Origin: Bacteroidales bacterium
Lineage (GTDB): Bacteria > Bacteroidota > Bacteroidia > Bacteroidales > WCHB1-69
Assembly: GCA_017961265.1 (NCBI GenBank)
Contig: JAGCXN010000012.1
Location: 1-58,104, forward strand
DNA length: 58,104 bases
Reading direction: 5' to 3'
The first letter of the stretch is position 1, and each line of letters opens with the position of its first letter. Made by a program: the position numbers and the translations under genes. Shown piece after piece: positions 35,258 through 44,067 of this stretch. Below the pieces are notes generated by a model. It was not told the origin of the DNA. It made no database searches and saw only the letters and a list, made by a program, of their open reading frames with translations.

Positions 35258-37374
35258 TTTCCTCCTATGTGTTTGACGTCGTGCAACGACTGGTAAATAA
35301 AATCGTGAAGATAGGCATCTGTCTGCTCCGCATCCGCATCCAAGCTACTGCTATACAATATTTTGGAAGTCTCCACATCCATAACGGCAAATTGGGCTTT
35401 CGTCTCATAGTCGAAAGCGAAAAAGTGAGCCGCGGCTATCGGAGAGGCCAACGGAACCAGCACCGCCGATATGAACGGCAGCCACATATACCTGAAAATG
35501 AAATGCTCCGGATGGGAGTAGGCATACGCCACGCACAAATGGCTGGTGCCCGCCGCCGCACAAGCCTCGCCAATGCCGCACGACTGGTACAGCGCCATCG
35601 AACTACCATCCGCATTCAGATAGTCGGCATACCACCGCTGCAACTTGCAGTAATGGTTGTAACTTTCGGCGGATTCTGTCATCATAGTCTCCCTATTGAC
35701 ATTCGACACATTGATTTTCAGACGTTTGCAACTTTTTAAAATAGTCTTTTCCAGCTTGTCACCCTGCGGTAGATAGTTCTTGCCGCCCAATTTCAACTTG
35801 AAATAGAGCGGATTCCACACCAGTATCGGCTTCCGGAGTTCCGAATTGCGCACAGTGTGAAAGGCACTCAAAGAGGCTTCGTCCTCCATCGCCCCTTTCA
35901 ACGAATCCACGTGGTTCCAGAAGGCGGGCGTCTGACGCAGGTCGGCCAGCATATAGTTGCGGGTTGTGAAATTCTCCGCTGGAAGCACTTTGGTACGGTT
36001 GGCACTCCCCTGCTTCAGACGGTCGTACTTGTTGCCCGAAACGGCCTCCTCCGTCTGCTGCTCCGCCTGCTCCACCGGCGACGGGATATAGTCCATCGGA
36101 TAGTCGCTGAACTTGTTGTATGCCAACATATTATCCTCGTTCAGCTGATGCAGCAGCTTGTCTGTAACCGCCAAACTGAAAGCATCTTGCGGATGGCGAA
36201 GATGCGTCTGCCACGCGAAACGCAGGGCCAGCAGTTCCAGCTCCGCCACCTTCGCCTTGCGCAGGAAATAGCACACCTGCTGCTTCTCCCCTTCCACCTC
36301 CTTGGAGGGCGGCACCGCGTCGTCGAAAGCGTCGGTGTTCTTCTGGCAGGAGACGCCGTACAGCGACATATAGAGGGCGCGTCGCAGGAAGAGGTTGTCG
36401 GGGTACTGGCGCAGCATCACGTAACTGTTGTAGAAGGCGTCGGCGTACCGGTGGTGGGTGAGCCAGCTGTCGATGCACTCGAAGCGGGCCATATCGCGGA
36501 CTTCGCGGAACAGTGCCTCCGGCTGGAGGAAGTTGCTGCGTCCGCTGTTGTCGGCGGCGGCCACTTGGCGGCGGATCCACTCGCGCCGTTTCAGCAGGTT
36601 GGGATGGCTGCTGAGGGTGTCCGCGTAGTCCTCGCGGGCGCGGACGGGCGTCACGGCGGCGAGGAAGTAGTCGTCGGGGAAATGGTAGCACGCGGCCTCG
36701 ACGAAACGGCGGTCGAACGGGATTTCGTCGAAGGGCAGGTAGCTGTACTGCAGCACGTCGAAGACCCCGTCGAGGGCTTCGTAGCTGTAGGCTGTTTTCG
36801 AGAAGAAGCGTTGGAAGGCCAGCCGGTCGGCCTCGGTCTCGTGCTCGCGGGAACGGTACTGCGTGTTGACGACGAAGTCCGGCAGGGTCTGGCGGGTGGC
36901 GCGGCGCTCCTTCTTGGCGGCCTCCCTCTCGGCTTGGATATGCCCCTCCTGGATGTGCACGATTTCGTGGGCGAGGATGAAGGCCAGCTCGCTCTCGTTC
37001 TGGAGCTGCGCCAGCAGGCCGGTGTTGACGACCACCATCCCGTTCTCGTAGGCGGCGGCGTTCACGTCGGGCGAGCGCAGCACGTAAAAGCGCAGCTGCT
37101 GCCGAAGTTCCGGATAGGGTTCGAGAAGCCGCTCGGCCACCGCCTCCACGTATGCGTTCATCGGGGTGCCGAAGAGCAGCTCGCCACTGGTGAAAAGCGC
37201 GTGATAGGCAGCATCGTCCTTCTTGACTTTCTCCCCGCAGTAGCGGACAAAGTCGGCGGGCACGTCACCCGTGCAGACGGCAGGCTGGTAGTCGGCCACA
37301 AACTGAGACACCGGCTGCGCCATCAAAACACAGCCGGTGACCATCATTATGCAAAGTGTCCAAAGACGCCGCAT
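35254..37374 (-). CDS. Secreted M48-family metalloprotease
   Basis: A 706-residue protein with a signal peptide (CVLMAQ near residue 20). The M48 catalytic domain spans about 60-260. The zinc motif is His136-Glu-Ile-Val-His140 (AFILAHEIVHIQEGH), with the third ligand Glu181 in EADRLAFQRF. MNAYVEAVAERLLEP and AAYENGMVVVNTGLL are usual M48 lead-in segments. The remaining 450 residues carry no domain I can name. The opposite strand shows a 507-residue open frame that is only a shadow of the GC-rich codons here. It is followed by the barrel-like gene (ATGA overlap) and preceded by a secreted protein 2 bases away. Confidence 0.85.
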   Translation of the reverse strand: MRRLWTLCIMMVTGCVLMAQPVSQFVADYQPAVCTGDVPADFVRYCGEKVKKDDAAYHALFTSGELLFGTPMNAYVEAVAERLLEPYPELRQQLRFYVLRSPDVNAAAYENGMVVVNTGLLAQLQNESELAFILAHEIVHIQEGHIQAEREAAKKERRATRQTLPDFVVNTQYRSREHETEADRLAFQRFFSKTAYSYEALDGVFDVLQYSYLPFDEIPFDRRFVEAACYHFPDDYFLAAVTPVRAREDYADTLSSHPNLLKRREWIRRQVAAADNSGRSNFLQPEALFREVRDMARFECIDSWLTHHRYADAFYNSYVMLRQYPDNLFLRRALYMSLYGVSCQKNTDAFDDAVPPSKEVEGEKQQVCYFLRKAKVAELELLALRFAWQTHLRHPQDAFSLAVTDKLLHQLNEDNMLAYNKFSDYPMDYIPSPVEQAEQQTEEAVSGNKYDRLKQGSANRTKVLPAENFTTRNYMLADLRQTPAFWNHVDSLKGAMEDEASLSAFHTVRNSELRKPILVWNPLYFKLKLGGKNYLPQGDKLEKTILKSCKRLKINVSNVNRETMMTESAESYNHYCKLQRWYADYLNADGSSMALYQSCGIGEACAAAGTSHLCVAYAYSHPEHFIFRYMWLPFISAVLVPLASPIAAAHFFAFDYETKAQFAVMDVETSKILYSSSLDADAEQTDAYLHDFIYQSLHDVKHIGGK

Positions 37375-37376
37375 AT

Positions 37377-38960
37377 TTAATCTTTTATCTCAAAGGATTC
37401 AATACCATAGCCCTGCTTGCCGTACGTGCTGATATAGACCGTACCATTATCATCTGCCAACCAAAGGCTTTTGAAAAAGCTCTTGCGAGTATCGCACTTC
37501 ATAATCGTCTTGTAATCCACTTTGCCGTCAGGCGTCAGCTTGGCGAGACGCATACAGGTCTTTCCATAATTCATCACGGTCGGATTGCAATATTTGTCGT
37601 GTTCAAGGCTGTTATTGTAAACCAAATAGATATCGTTTCCTTTTACAAAATAATAATAAGAAATCATATAATCCCGAAATGTATAGGCAATCTTGCTATA
37701 AGTTTCAAGTGGGATGTAAACTCCTGTATTATAAGACTGTAACTTACGCACCATATCATTGCGTTCACATTCACCCTTCGTATCAAATGTCTGATAGACA
37801 ATATCGCTGGCCCAGTTAGAATAATAATAGGTGGTGGTATTGCCCATACGGGAACTCTGCAAAGCGTAAGCGCGCTGTTCGCCCAGCATCACGATTTTCC
37901 CGTTTTCCAGACGGACAATGTCCTCAACATAAATGCGATATTTGAGATGGACCAGGAACATGTGCTTGTCCTGTGCCTGCTGTTCTGCGGGAAGCATGTA
38001 GTGGTGGGTCTCCACAATGTTTTCAGAATTCGGATCAAAGATGCAGGAGAAGTAGCCTACGGAAGCGTTAGCCGCATTTTCACCATAATAGCCGCCGAAG
38101 AAGTATGAACCATTCTCAAGTTCAAGAATGCCGGCGGAATGGATTTCTCCGAAATTGAAATGGGGGATGCGGTATTCCGTCACCTCACCGTCAGAGAGTT
38201 GTGCAACGTGCAGGGAAGTGTTCATCGGATCATTGAACTTCTTGATCAGCGCATTGGACAAAGGCATGTGGAAGGCATTAAAGTCATTTTTCCCTTTTCT
38301 TTCGTAAGAGATGAACAGCATGGTCACATCGCCATTATTGGAGAGGGCTGCATTGGAAAATGCGAAGTAGGGAGAGCGTGTGGAGGGGGTGAACTCCTTG
38401 AAACTCACCTCATCACCCTTTGAATCATAAACAAAAACATAAACTTTAGGCGCAGTTTTTTTGAATGAAGCCAGCAGAATCACAGCGTGCATCTTTTCGT
38501 CTGGAGATGTTACACTTGTGCTCCACACTATCTGTGAAGGAATGGTCAGACGGGCTTTCGTACGTGCGTTCTGCGTGCCGGCTTTCGGCAGATGGCCGGT
38601 GCAATAGACCGTATTCTTCTTCTCGTCGTATGTGTAAGTTGCGAAATAATCATCGCCGGTATTGAATGCCATTTCCAAAAAATGAGGCTTGTCAAACACC
38701 ACCTTATGATAGGTGAATGAACGTTTCTTTTTGTTGAAGACAGCAATGTTGTGTTCTACCATTTTTTTATGGAATACCGATTTTCTATCCCTACGGGGAT
38801 ACAAATAGGTCGCGAACTGGTCATCGTCATTTTCCAGAAGCTCTGTGCCATTATAGTACAAATCCACATCCTTCATCTGGACGAATTTCTTGTTGACCAT
38901 CTGGGCGGAAGCCCCAAGCGCCATAACGATACAAAGGGCGAATAAAACGATTTTTTTCAT
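37377..38960 (-). CDS. Large secreted protein, possibly beta-propeller
   Basis: A 527-residue protein with a signal peptide (CIVMALGASAQ). The mature part is rich in Tyr, Lys and Asn, with repeated strand patterns such as HAVILLASFKKTAPKVYVFV, NGSYFFGGYYGENA, LENGKIVMLGEQ and NGTVYISTYGKQGYG. This would suit a propeller, but no repeat family can be assigned. The stop codon is 2 bases before the M48 protease start, so it is probably in the same operon. Base composition is more AT-rich than that of the protease. Confidence 0.6.
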   Translation of the reverse strand: MKKIVLFALCIVMALGASAQMVNKKFVQMKDVDLYYNGTELLENDDDQFATYLYPRRDRKSVFHKKMVEHNIAVFNKKKRSFTYHKVVFDKPHFLEMAFNTGDDYFATYTYDEKKNTVYCTGHLPKAGTQNARTKARLTIPSQIVWSTSVTSPDEKMHAVILLASFKKTAPKVYVFVYDSKGDEVSFKEFTPSTRSPYFAFSNAALSNNGDVTMLFISYERKGKNDFNAFHMPLSNALIKKFNDPMNTSLHVAQLSDGEVTEYRIPHFNFGEIHSAGILELENGSYFFGGYYGENAANASVGYFSCIFDPNSENIVETHHYMLPAEQQAQDKHMFLVHLKYRIYVEDIVRLENGKIVMLGEQRAYALQSSRMGNTTTYYYSNWASDIVYQTFDTKGECERNDMVRKLQSYNTGVYIPLETYSKIAYTFRDYMISYYYFVKGNDIYLVYNNSLEHDKYCNPTVMNYGKTCMRLAKLTPDGKVDYKTIMKCDTRKSFFKSLWLADDNGTVYISTYGKQGYGIESFEIKD

Positions 38961-38995
38961 ATTGGATGTTTTATTGGTTAATTATGATTTTCTGA

Positions 38996-39733
38996 TTAAA
39001 AATGCAGGGCCAGACCAAATCCTTGTGAAGTGCCGCCGATGGAGATGCGCATCGACGTATTCGAGGCCGGACGCTTGCCGGAACCCGGCGTACTGTTGTT
39101 ATTATTATTGTTGTTATCGTTGTCATCATCGTAAAACCCATGGCTATAGTTGTAGTCGTAGGCGATTCCACCCATCACACTGCTTGCCTTTCCGCGCAGA
39201 TGGACAGCCGGAATAATCGTGGCAGTCCCCACCACCATTCCCGTCACCACACAGAGGAAACCTCTGAATGCAGGCACACTTGCAAAACCTCCATCCCACT
39301 GCGACGAACCTGTCATAATACCAAAAAAGTCGTACAAGAACCACGCAACACCAGCCACAATCAGACCGCCCGCGCAACCGGCAACCACGAAAAGCGGGAT
39401 ACTGCCGTTATACTGGCTTTTGGCCTGCTGGTAATTCCGGAACTCCTCCCTTGAGAACATCTTGCGCAATTCGCTGCTGCTCAATTTCCTAAGCGAACCA
39501 TTATGATCCATATAATAGTTGCCGTTCTTGTAAACCAGTTCGTCCTTGGGCTTGCCCGCAACATCATACAAGATGATGATTTCCGAAAAGTCTGTCGTAT
39601 CAAACTGATACGTTGCGGTATAGGCCACATCGTCCGACTGGTCGGCCAGTGACTGTGGTACAATGTCTTCCTGCGCAGAAAGCGACATGCCGGCAAAGAA
39701 AAGCACTAAAAAAAGAAGAAAAAACTTTTTCAT
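38996..39733 (-). CDS. Secreted or membrane protein with an Asn/Asp tract
   Basis: 245 residues from the ATG at 39733. A signal peptide (LFFAGMSLSAQ) is followed by a domain reading DFSEIIILYDVAGKPKDELV. The segment KLSSSELRKMFSREEFRNYQ is helical. Two hydrophobic stretches lie near 112-135 and 152-175. An Asn/Asp run (DDDNDNNNNNNN) is encoded by a trinucleotide microsatellite at about 39095-39132. The next gene downstream begins 35 bases later. No family recognised. Confidence 0.6.
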   Translation of the reverse strand: MKKFFLLFLVLFFAGMSLSAQEDIVPQSLADQSDDVAYTATYQFDTTDFSEIIILYDVAGKPKDELVYKNGNYYMDHNGSLRKLSSSELRKMFSREEFRNYQQAKSQYNGSIPLFVVAGCAGGLIVAGVAWFLYDFFGIMTGSSQWDGGFASVPAFRGFLCVVTGMVVGTATIIPAVHLRGKASSVMGGIAYDYNYSHGFYDDDNDNNNNNNNSTPGSGKRPASNTSMRISIGGTSQGFGLALHF

Positions 39734-39776
39734 AACGGGACATGAATTAGGAACGCAACATTTTAATAATCGGAGG

Positions 39777-39784
39777 CAAAAATA
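39777..39784 (-). promoter_or_regulatory. -7 element for the 39733-34574 run
   Basis: Minus-strand TATTTTTG followed by CCTCC fits TAnnTTTG, 43 bases before the ATG at 39733. It could drive the whole secreted-protein and M48 gene run. Confidence 0.6.
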
Positions 39785-39936
39785 CAATTATTTGACGGAT
39801 TTTCATCCCCTCATACCAGAAATGTGAGCTTTCACAGCATAACAAACTATAAATCAAAACATTGAAATAACAAAAAAAATTTACAAAACAACCAGCTGGA
39901 TTTTTCATTCCACCGATGAAAAAAAATTAAGTTTTT

Positions 39937-39968
39937 TTTGCATTTCTCATAAAGTCGCCGTACCTTTG
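39937..39968 (+). promoter_or_regulatory. Promoter of aqpZ
   Basis: TTTG (39937-39940), 20 bases, then TACCTTTG (39961-39968) match both boxes closely. It lies 50 bases before the ATG at 40019, in strongly AT-rich DNA. Confidence 0.78.
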
Positions 39969-40018
39969 CAACCTCTTTTTGAAAAAGCAACTATTAACCA
40001 ATCAAAATTTAAAGTATT

Positions 40019-40735
40019 ATGAAAAAGTATTTTGCAGAAATGATCGGTACCATGGTGTTGGTACTGATGGGTTGCGGCAGCGCAGTGCTCGCCGGTCCCG
40101 GAACATTGGGAATCTTCGGAATTGGCCTGCTGGGCATCTCCCTTGCCTTCGGTCTTTCCGTCCTGGTGATGGCCTACGCCATCGGACCCATCTCGGGTTG
40201 CCATGTCAATCCCGCCGTCACCTTCGGCATGTGGGTGGCCCGCAAGATTTCCGGTAAGGACGCCATCTTCTATGTCCTTTTCCAAATCATCGGTGCATTC
40301 ATCGGTGTGGGCATCCTCGCCTTCATCTTCGGAACCACCAAAGGTCTGGCCTGCAACCAGGTTGACCCGCTCGAACTCGGCATGTTCAACGTCGGTCAGG
40401 GTGTGGTGATGGAAATCGTGATGACCTTCATCTTCCTGATGGTGATTTTCGGTGCCACCTCCTCCAAGGCTCCCGCAGGATTCGGCGGTCTGGCCATCGG
40501 CCTCTCCCTCACCCTCATCCACCTCGCCACCATCCCAGTGACCAACTGCTCCGTCAACCCCGCCCGTTCCCTCGCTCCCGCCGTCCTCAATGGCGGTCTC
40601 CCGCTGGAACAGCTCTGGATCTTCATCCTCGCTCCGCTCGTCGGCGCCGGTATCGCAGCCCTCTGCTGGCTCTGCTTTGAAAAGCCCTGCAAATGCGAAA
40701 AGGAAGCTTGCGAAACTCCTGAAGTAACTGAATAA
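40019..40735 (+). CDS. aqpZ: Aquaporin Z-type water channel
   Basis: A 238-residue channel of the aquaporin family with six helices and two half-helices carrying the NPA motifs (HVNPAVTFG and SVNPARSLAP). It is closest to AqpZ: MIGTMVLVLMGCGSAVLAG near the start and IHLATIPVTNCSVNPARS near the end. The selectivity-filter position that is Thr in E. coli AqpZ is Cys here (TNCSVNP), as in mammalian AQP1. This gives a water-selective filter of Phe, His, Cys, Arg. A short Cys/Glu-rich tail (CKCEKEACE) is unusual. Its own promoter and terminator make it a single-gene unit. Confidence 0.93.
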   Translation: MKKYFAEMIGTMVLVLMGCGSAVLAGPGTLGIFGIGLLGISLAFGLSVLVMAYAIGPISGCHVNPAVTFGMWVARKISGKDAIFYVLFQIIGAFIGVGILAFIFGTTKGLACNQVDPLELGMFNVGQGVVMEIVMTFIFLMVIFGATSSKAPAGFGGLAIGLSLTLIHLATIPVTNCSVNPARSLAPAVLNGGLPLEQLWIFILAPLVGAGIAALCWLCFEKPCKCEKEACETPEVTE

Positions 40736-40747
40736 CAAAACCATATC

Positions 40748-40781
40748 GATGGTGCATCTGAAAAGGTGCACCATCTTTTTT
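40748..40781 (+). terminator. Rho-independent terminator after aqpZ, abutting the tsaB start
   Basis: The perfect stem GATGGTGCA (40748-40756) / TGCACCATC (40767-40775) with a 10-base loop is followed by TTTTTT. It ends 3 bases before the tsaB ATG at 40785, so tsaB transcription must come from read-through or from a promoter I cannot see. Confidence 0.85.
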
Positions 40782-40784
40782 ATA

Positions 40785-41507
40785 ATGAAAAACGAACAAA
40801 CACACTGCGGCAAACCGCTCATCCTCTGTCTCGACACAGCTACCGACATCTGTTCCGTAGCCCTGACCCGCGCCGGTGAGGTCGTTGCTTGCCGCGAAAA
40901 CAGCGACGGCAACTCGCATGCCCGCATCCTTCTCCCCTTCGTGGAAGAGGTATTGAAAGAGGCTGACGTGAAACCGCAGGAGCTCGCCGCCGTCGCCGTA
41001 AGCATGGGTCCCGGCTCCTACACCGGACTCCGCATCGGAACCTCCACAGCCAAAGGACTTTGCTACGCTCTGGAGATCCCCCTCATCGCCGTCCCCACCC
41101 TGCAGATGATCGCTGCTGGGGCATCAAAGAACCTGCCAGCCACTCAGGATGTCACCTTCTGCCCGATGCTTGACGCCCGCCGCATGGAGGTATTCACCGC
41201 GTTCTACGACAGCAACTTGCAGCCACTGAATGACGTGGCGGCCGTCATTGTGGACGAAACCACCTTTGCGGACACACTGGCTCAAAAAAACACCGTTTTT
41301 TGTGGGAACGGTGCTGGAAAATGCCGTCCGCTGTACGAAAGCAATCCCAACGCCATCTTTGACCTGACACCGGTCTCAGCCCGCAACATGGCCGGCATCG
41401 CTTTGAAAAAATTCACAGAAAAACAGTGGGAGGACCTTGCCTACTTCACCCCGTTGTACGGGAAGGACTACGTGGCGGCCAAGCCCACCGTAAAAGGACT
41501 TCATTAA
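40785..41507 (+). CDS. tsaB: tRNA threonylcarbamoyladenosine biosynthesis protein TsaB
   Basis: 240 residues from the ATG at 40785; an in-frame ATG at 40749 lies in the terminator stem. TsaB is the ASKHA-fold partner of TsaD in making t6A37 on ANN-decoding tRNAs. Motifs: LCLDTATDICSVAL at the start, SHARILLPFVEEVL, and SMGPGSYTGLRIGTSTAKGL, the family signature. The stop codon overlaps the next start by one base (TAATG). It probably belongs with the following universal stress protein gene. Confidence 0.9.
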   Translation: MKNEQTHCGKPLILCLDTATDICSVALTRAGEVVACRENSDGNSHARILLPFVEEVLKEADVKPQELAAVAVSMGPGSYTGLRIGTSTAKGLCYALEIPLIAVPTLQMIAAGASKNLPATQDVTFCPMLDARRMEVFTAFYDSNLQPLNDVAAVIVDETTFADTLAQKNTVFCGNGAGKCRPLYESNPNAIFDLTPVSARNMAGIALKKFTEKQWEDLAYFTPLYGKDYVAAKPTVKGLH

Positions 41508-42334
41508 TGGACGAAAAGAAGAAGACAAACATCATCGCCCTCACCGATTTCACCGAAATCGGCAATTCGGCGGTGCGGCATGCGGCCACCCTCGCCCTCG
41601 TCTTCAAGTCCAGCCTCACTATCGTCCATCGGTTCGGATTCCGGACAACACATATATCCAATCCTACGGAAAATGATGATTTCAGACAGATAAAAGCAGA
41701 ATTTTCCGACAAGGTCAACATCACGGTTTCAAACCATCCCTTTCTGCCGCACCTGCTCCATCATTTTGCGGAGCGGACCAATACCATCATGTTCGTCATC
41801 GGGGTTTCGCGGAAGAATGGCGAGACCTTCTTCAACCGCCGTCGTGCCCTGAAATTCATCGCGCCATCGCGGCTGCCCGTGATGACCGTAGGTGCGTCCG
41901 GGCCCATCAACCCGCAGTGGCTGAACGTGCTGGTCACGCTCGACATCTACCGGCAGGAGAAGGAAAAAGCCCTCTGGAGCGGCTACTTCAACCGCTACGG
42001 CGGCGCCACCGTACACGTGCTGCACACCACCTACAAGGACGAATTCCTGCGGGAGAAGCTCCGCGGCAACCTCGAATTCACGGACAAGCTGTACGGCAAC
42101 CTCGAAATTCAGGCGGAAAAGCACGAGATTCCGAAAGCGGGCGACTTGGACGCCTACGCCCTCCGGCACGCCGCCGACTACAACGGATGCCTTCTCGTAG
42201 TGATGACCACCACCTACAAATCGGTCATTGACGTCTTGTTCGGGACGAGGGAAAAACACCTGATTGCTAACCGGTTCGGCATACCGGTACTGTGCCTGAA
42301 CGAACGGGATGACCTGTACGTGCTGTGCACGTAA
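41507..42334 (+). CDS. Universal stress protein family protein
   Basis: A 275-residue cytoplasmic protein with two UspA-like halves. The first opens NIIALTDFTEIGNSAVRHAA, a Usp start with the adenine-nucleotide-contacting aspartate. It ends in LPVMTVG. The second runs from NVLVTLDIYRQEKEKALW to GIPVLCLN. The glycine-rich G-x2-G-x9-G-(S/T) ATP motif is not obvious in either half, so ATP binding is doubtful. It overlaps tsaB by one base and converges on the GSCFA gene. Confidence 0.78.
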   Translation: MDEKKKTNIIALTDFTEIGNSAVRHAATLALVFKSSLTIVHRFGFRTTHISNPTENDDFRQIKAEFSDKVNITVSNHPFLPHLLHHFAERTNTIMFVIGVSRKNGETFFNRRRALKFIAPSRLPVMTVGASGPINPQWLNVLVTLDIYRQEKEKALWSGYFNRYGGATVHVLHTTYKDEFLREKLRGNLEFTDKLYGNLEIQAEKHEIPKAGDLDAYALRHAADYNGCLLVVMTTTYKSVIDVLFGTREKHLIANRFGIPVLCLNERDDLYVLCT

Positions 42335-42340
42335 TCGTCC

Positions 42341-43204
42341 CTAAAGCAACGGCCGATGACCATTGCGGCGGATTTCCCTTTCAATTTCCGTGATTTTCTG
42401 GCGGGTGGCATCGGAGAAGAACGACGACGCCACCATCTCCCGCACATACTCCACACCCTGTTGAGACGGGTGGCACAGGTCCTTATCGTAAAAGCGATAG
42501 TCACGGAGGTCATCCATAAAGATTTCGTACGAAGGGAAATAGAACACATTTTCGTACGTTTCCTGCATTTTTTCGATGGAAAGATGCAGGATGGACTTGC
42601 TCAGCTGGTTCTCATGGAAGCCGTCGCCGAGGTGACGCACGGGACTTACCGTGAAGATGACTTTCAGGTCGGGTCGGTGCTGCTCGCGCCACGCAAAAAA
42701 CGGCAGAAAGGCGTTACATACATCGGTCACGGAAGCACGGCGCTTCTCGAACTCGCTACCCGGCACCTTGTGGCAATTCGCCACCACCAATTCCTTCTCC
42801 TTGTGGAAATAGTAATAGCTTGTTCCCAATGTAACAAAAAGGAAATCTGTATTTTGCAAAAAATCCGAGCCTGCTTCCACAGAATGCTTCACACCCTCTT
42901 CAAACAATGTCCTATCAGGATTGGAGAATTTGCCGTGGTGGGCGAAACTGATCCACTTTTCCTCAAAAAAGGAGAAGTAACGCTCCGAAAGCTGCTGTTT
43001 CCCAGTCATCAGATCCAACGCAAAGGCGATGGACAGCGGATTGAACAGGATGCCAAACGGGTTGGCCAAAACCTTGAATTTCCGTTCGATAAAATAGGCT
43101 GACACATGCTCGCTGAAGCAGGATCCGAGAAAAAGCATGCGGCTGTCAAGGCCGATTTCAAACGGATATTTCGGAATGGGGATTTCGGTTCTGAATTTCA
43201 TCAT
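42341..43204 (-). CDS. GSCFA family protein
   Basis: A 287-residue protein with the family-naming motif GSCFSEH (about 28-34) and ANPFGILFNP shortly after, as in the GSCFA family of SGNH-hydrolase-like proteins. TLGTSYYYF and VSPVRHLGDGFHENQLSK, and a C-terminal RDYRFYDKDLCHPSQQG with Asp and His, suit an SGNH catalytic arrangement with the Ser of GSC as nucleophile. Substrate unknown. It lies 4 bases after the deoxynucleoside kinase gene. Confidence 0.88.
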   Translation of the reverse strand: MMKFRTEIPIPKYPFEIGLDSRMLFLGSCFSEHVSAYFIERKFKVLANPFGILFNPLSIAFALDLMTGKQQLSERYFSFFEEKWISFAHHGKFSNPDRTLFEEGVKHSVEAGSDFLQNTDFLFVTLGTSYYYFHKEKELVVANCHKVPGSEFEKRRASVTDVCNAFLPFFAWREQHRPDLKVIFTVSPVRHLGDGFHENQLSKSILHLSIEKMQETYENVFYFPSYEIFMDDLRDYRFYDKDLCHPSQQGVEYVREMVASSFFSDATRQKITEIEREIRRNGHRPLL

Positions 43205-43208
43205 AGCA

Positions 43209-43880
43209 TTATAATAGACTCCACGCTTTCAGTGATTCCTGCTCTTCACCCGGGATCACCATGTTCATTCCTTTCGGGTAATCCTTCTCCAATAAAGATT
43301 TAAAATACTGGTAATCAGATGGATTCTTCACAAAATCCAATTCATGGGTATCCACTACCACCACGGGAATATTCGTGATATGGCTCAAATAATTCATATA
43401 GGAAGCTTGAATATCCTGCAGGTAGTCGGGCGACATATTCTGTTCATAGTCACGTCCGCGGTGTGCAATGTTCTTTAGCAAATTTTCAACACTATTATAC
43501 AGATACATAATAATTTCCGGTTTGGGAAGATAGGCCGAAATTATGTCGTAAACCTGCACGTACAAGTTATATTCGTCGCCTTTGAGGTTGTTTTTGGAGA
43601 AAATATAGCACTTGTCGATGAAGTAGTCGGATATGACCAGATCGGTGAACATATCACGCTGTGACAAAAGAGTTTTCAGCTGCTGGTAACGATCTGTAAG
43701 GAAGGACATTTCGAGGGGAAAGGCGTAATGTGCTGGCTCCTTGTAGAACTTGGCAAGGAACGGATTATCCTTGAAGCGTTCCAGAATCAGCTGGGCATTC
43801 ATATCGGCGGCGAACTTCTCCGCAAGGGTGGTCTTCCCTGCCCCAATACAGCCTTCAACGGTGATGTAGTTATATTTCAT
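43209..43880 (-). CDS. Deoxynucleoside kinase
   Basis: A 223-residue nucleotide-salvage kinase of the dNK/dGK family. The P-loop is GCIGAGKTT (about 10-18). ERFKDNPFLAKFY follows with the catalytic glutamate (ERF). The LID-side motif is RGRDYEQNMS. The thymidylate-kinase-like fold and the length fit. It phosphorylates deoxynucleosides to monophosphates; which base cannot be told by eye. It is followed 4 bases later by the GSCFA gene and preceded by a mosaic repeat. Confidence 0.88.
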   Translation of the reverse strand: MKYNYITVEGCIGAGKTTLAEKFAADMNAQLILERFKDNPFLAKFYKEPAHYAFPLEMSFLTDRYQQLKTLLSQRDMFTDLVISDYFIDKCYIFSKNNLKGDEYNLYVQVYDIISAYLPKPEIIMYLYNSVENLLKNIAHRGRDYEQNMSPDYLQDIQASYMNYLSHITNIPVVVVDTHELDFVKNPSDYQYFKSLLEKDYPKGMNMVIPGEEQESLKAWSLL

Positions 43881-43887
43881 ATAGTTA

Positions 43888-44067
43888 CAGGTTCATCAAG
43901 TTTATAAAGTTTATCAAGTTAAAAGGTAGAAAGTAAAAGGTAAAAGGTGATAGGTATAAAGAGGGGCTGTGCGGTGGACACCTTCTACTTCATACCTATT
44001 ACTTATTACACTATTTTTCATCTTTTCATTTATAATTTTCAATTTTCAGTTTTCAGTTTTCAATTTA
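43888..44067. repeat. Mosaic intergenic repeat with long imperfect hairpin (copy 1)
   Basis: A tandem block ATCAAGTTTATAAAGTTTATCAAGTT is followed by an arm of GGTAAAAGGTGATAGG-type repeats (43924-43957). Next comes a core reading AAGAGGGGCTGTGCGGTGG, then a complementary arm of CCTATTACTTATTAC-type repeats (43981-44010). TTTTCAATTTTCAG blocks follow, running into the end of folK. The same order of parts recurs at 57491-57717. Confidence 0.7.

Noticed and set aside
35857..37380. A 507-residue open frame on the plus strand
   Set aside because: It is fully antisense to the M48 protease. Its His/Gly/Val-rich make-up is typical of a shadow of GC-rich codons, and the protease has clear catalytic motifs.
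43888..44067. Possible CRISPR array in the short tandem repeats
   Set aside because: Units are 8-12 bases, variable, and lack regular unique spacers. No cas genes are present.
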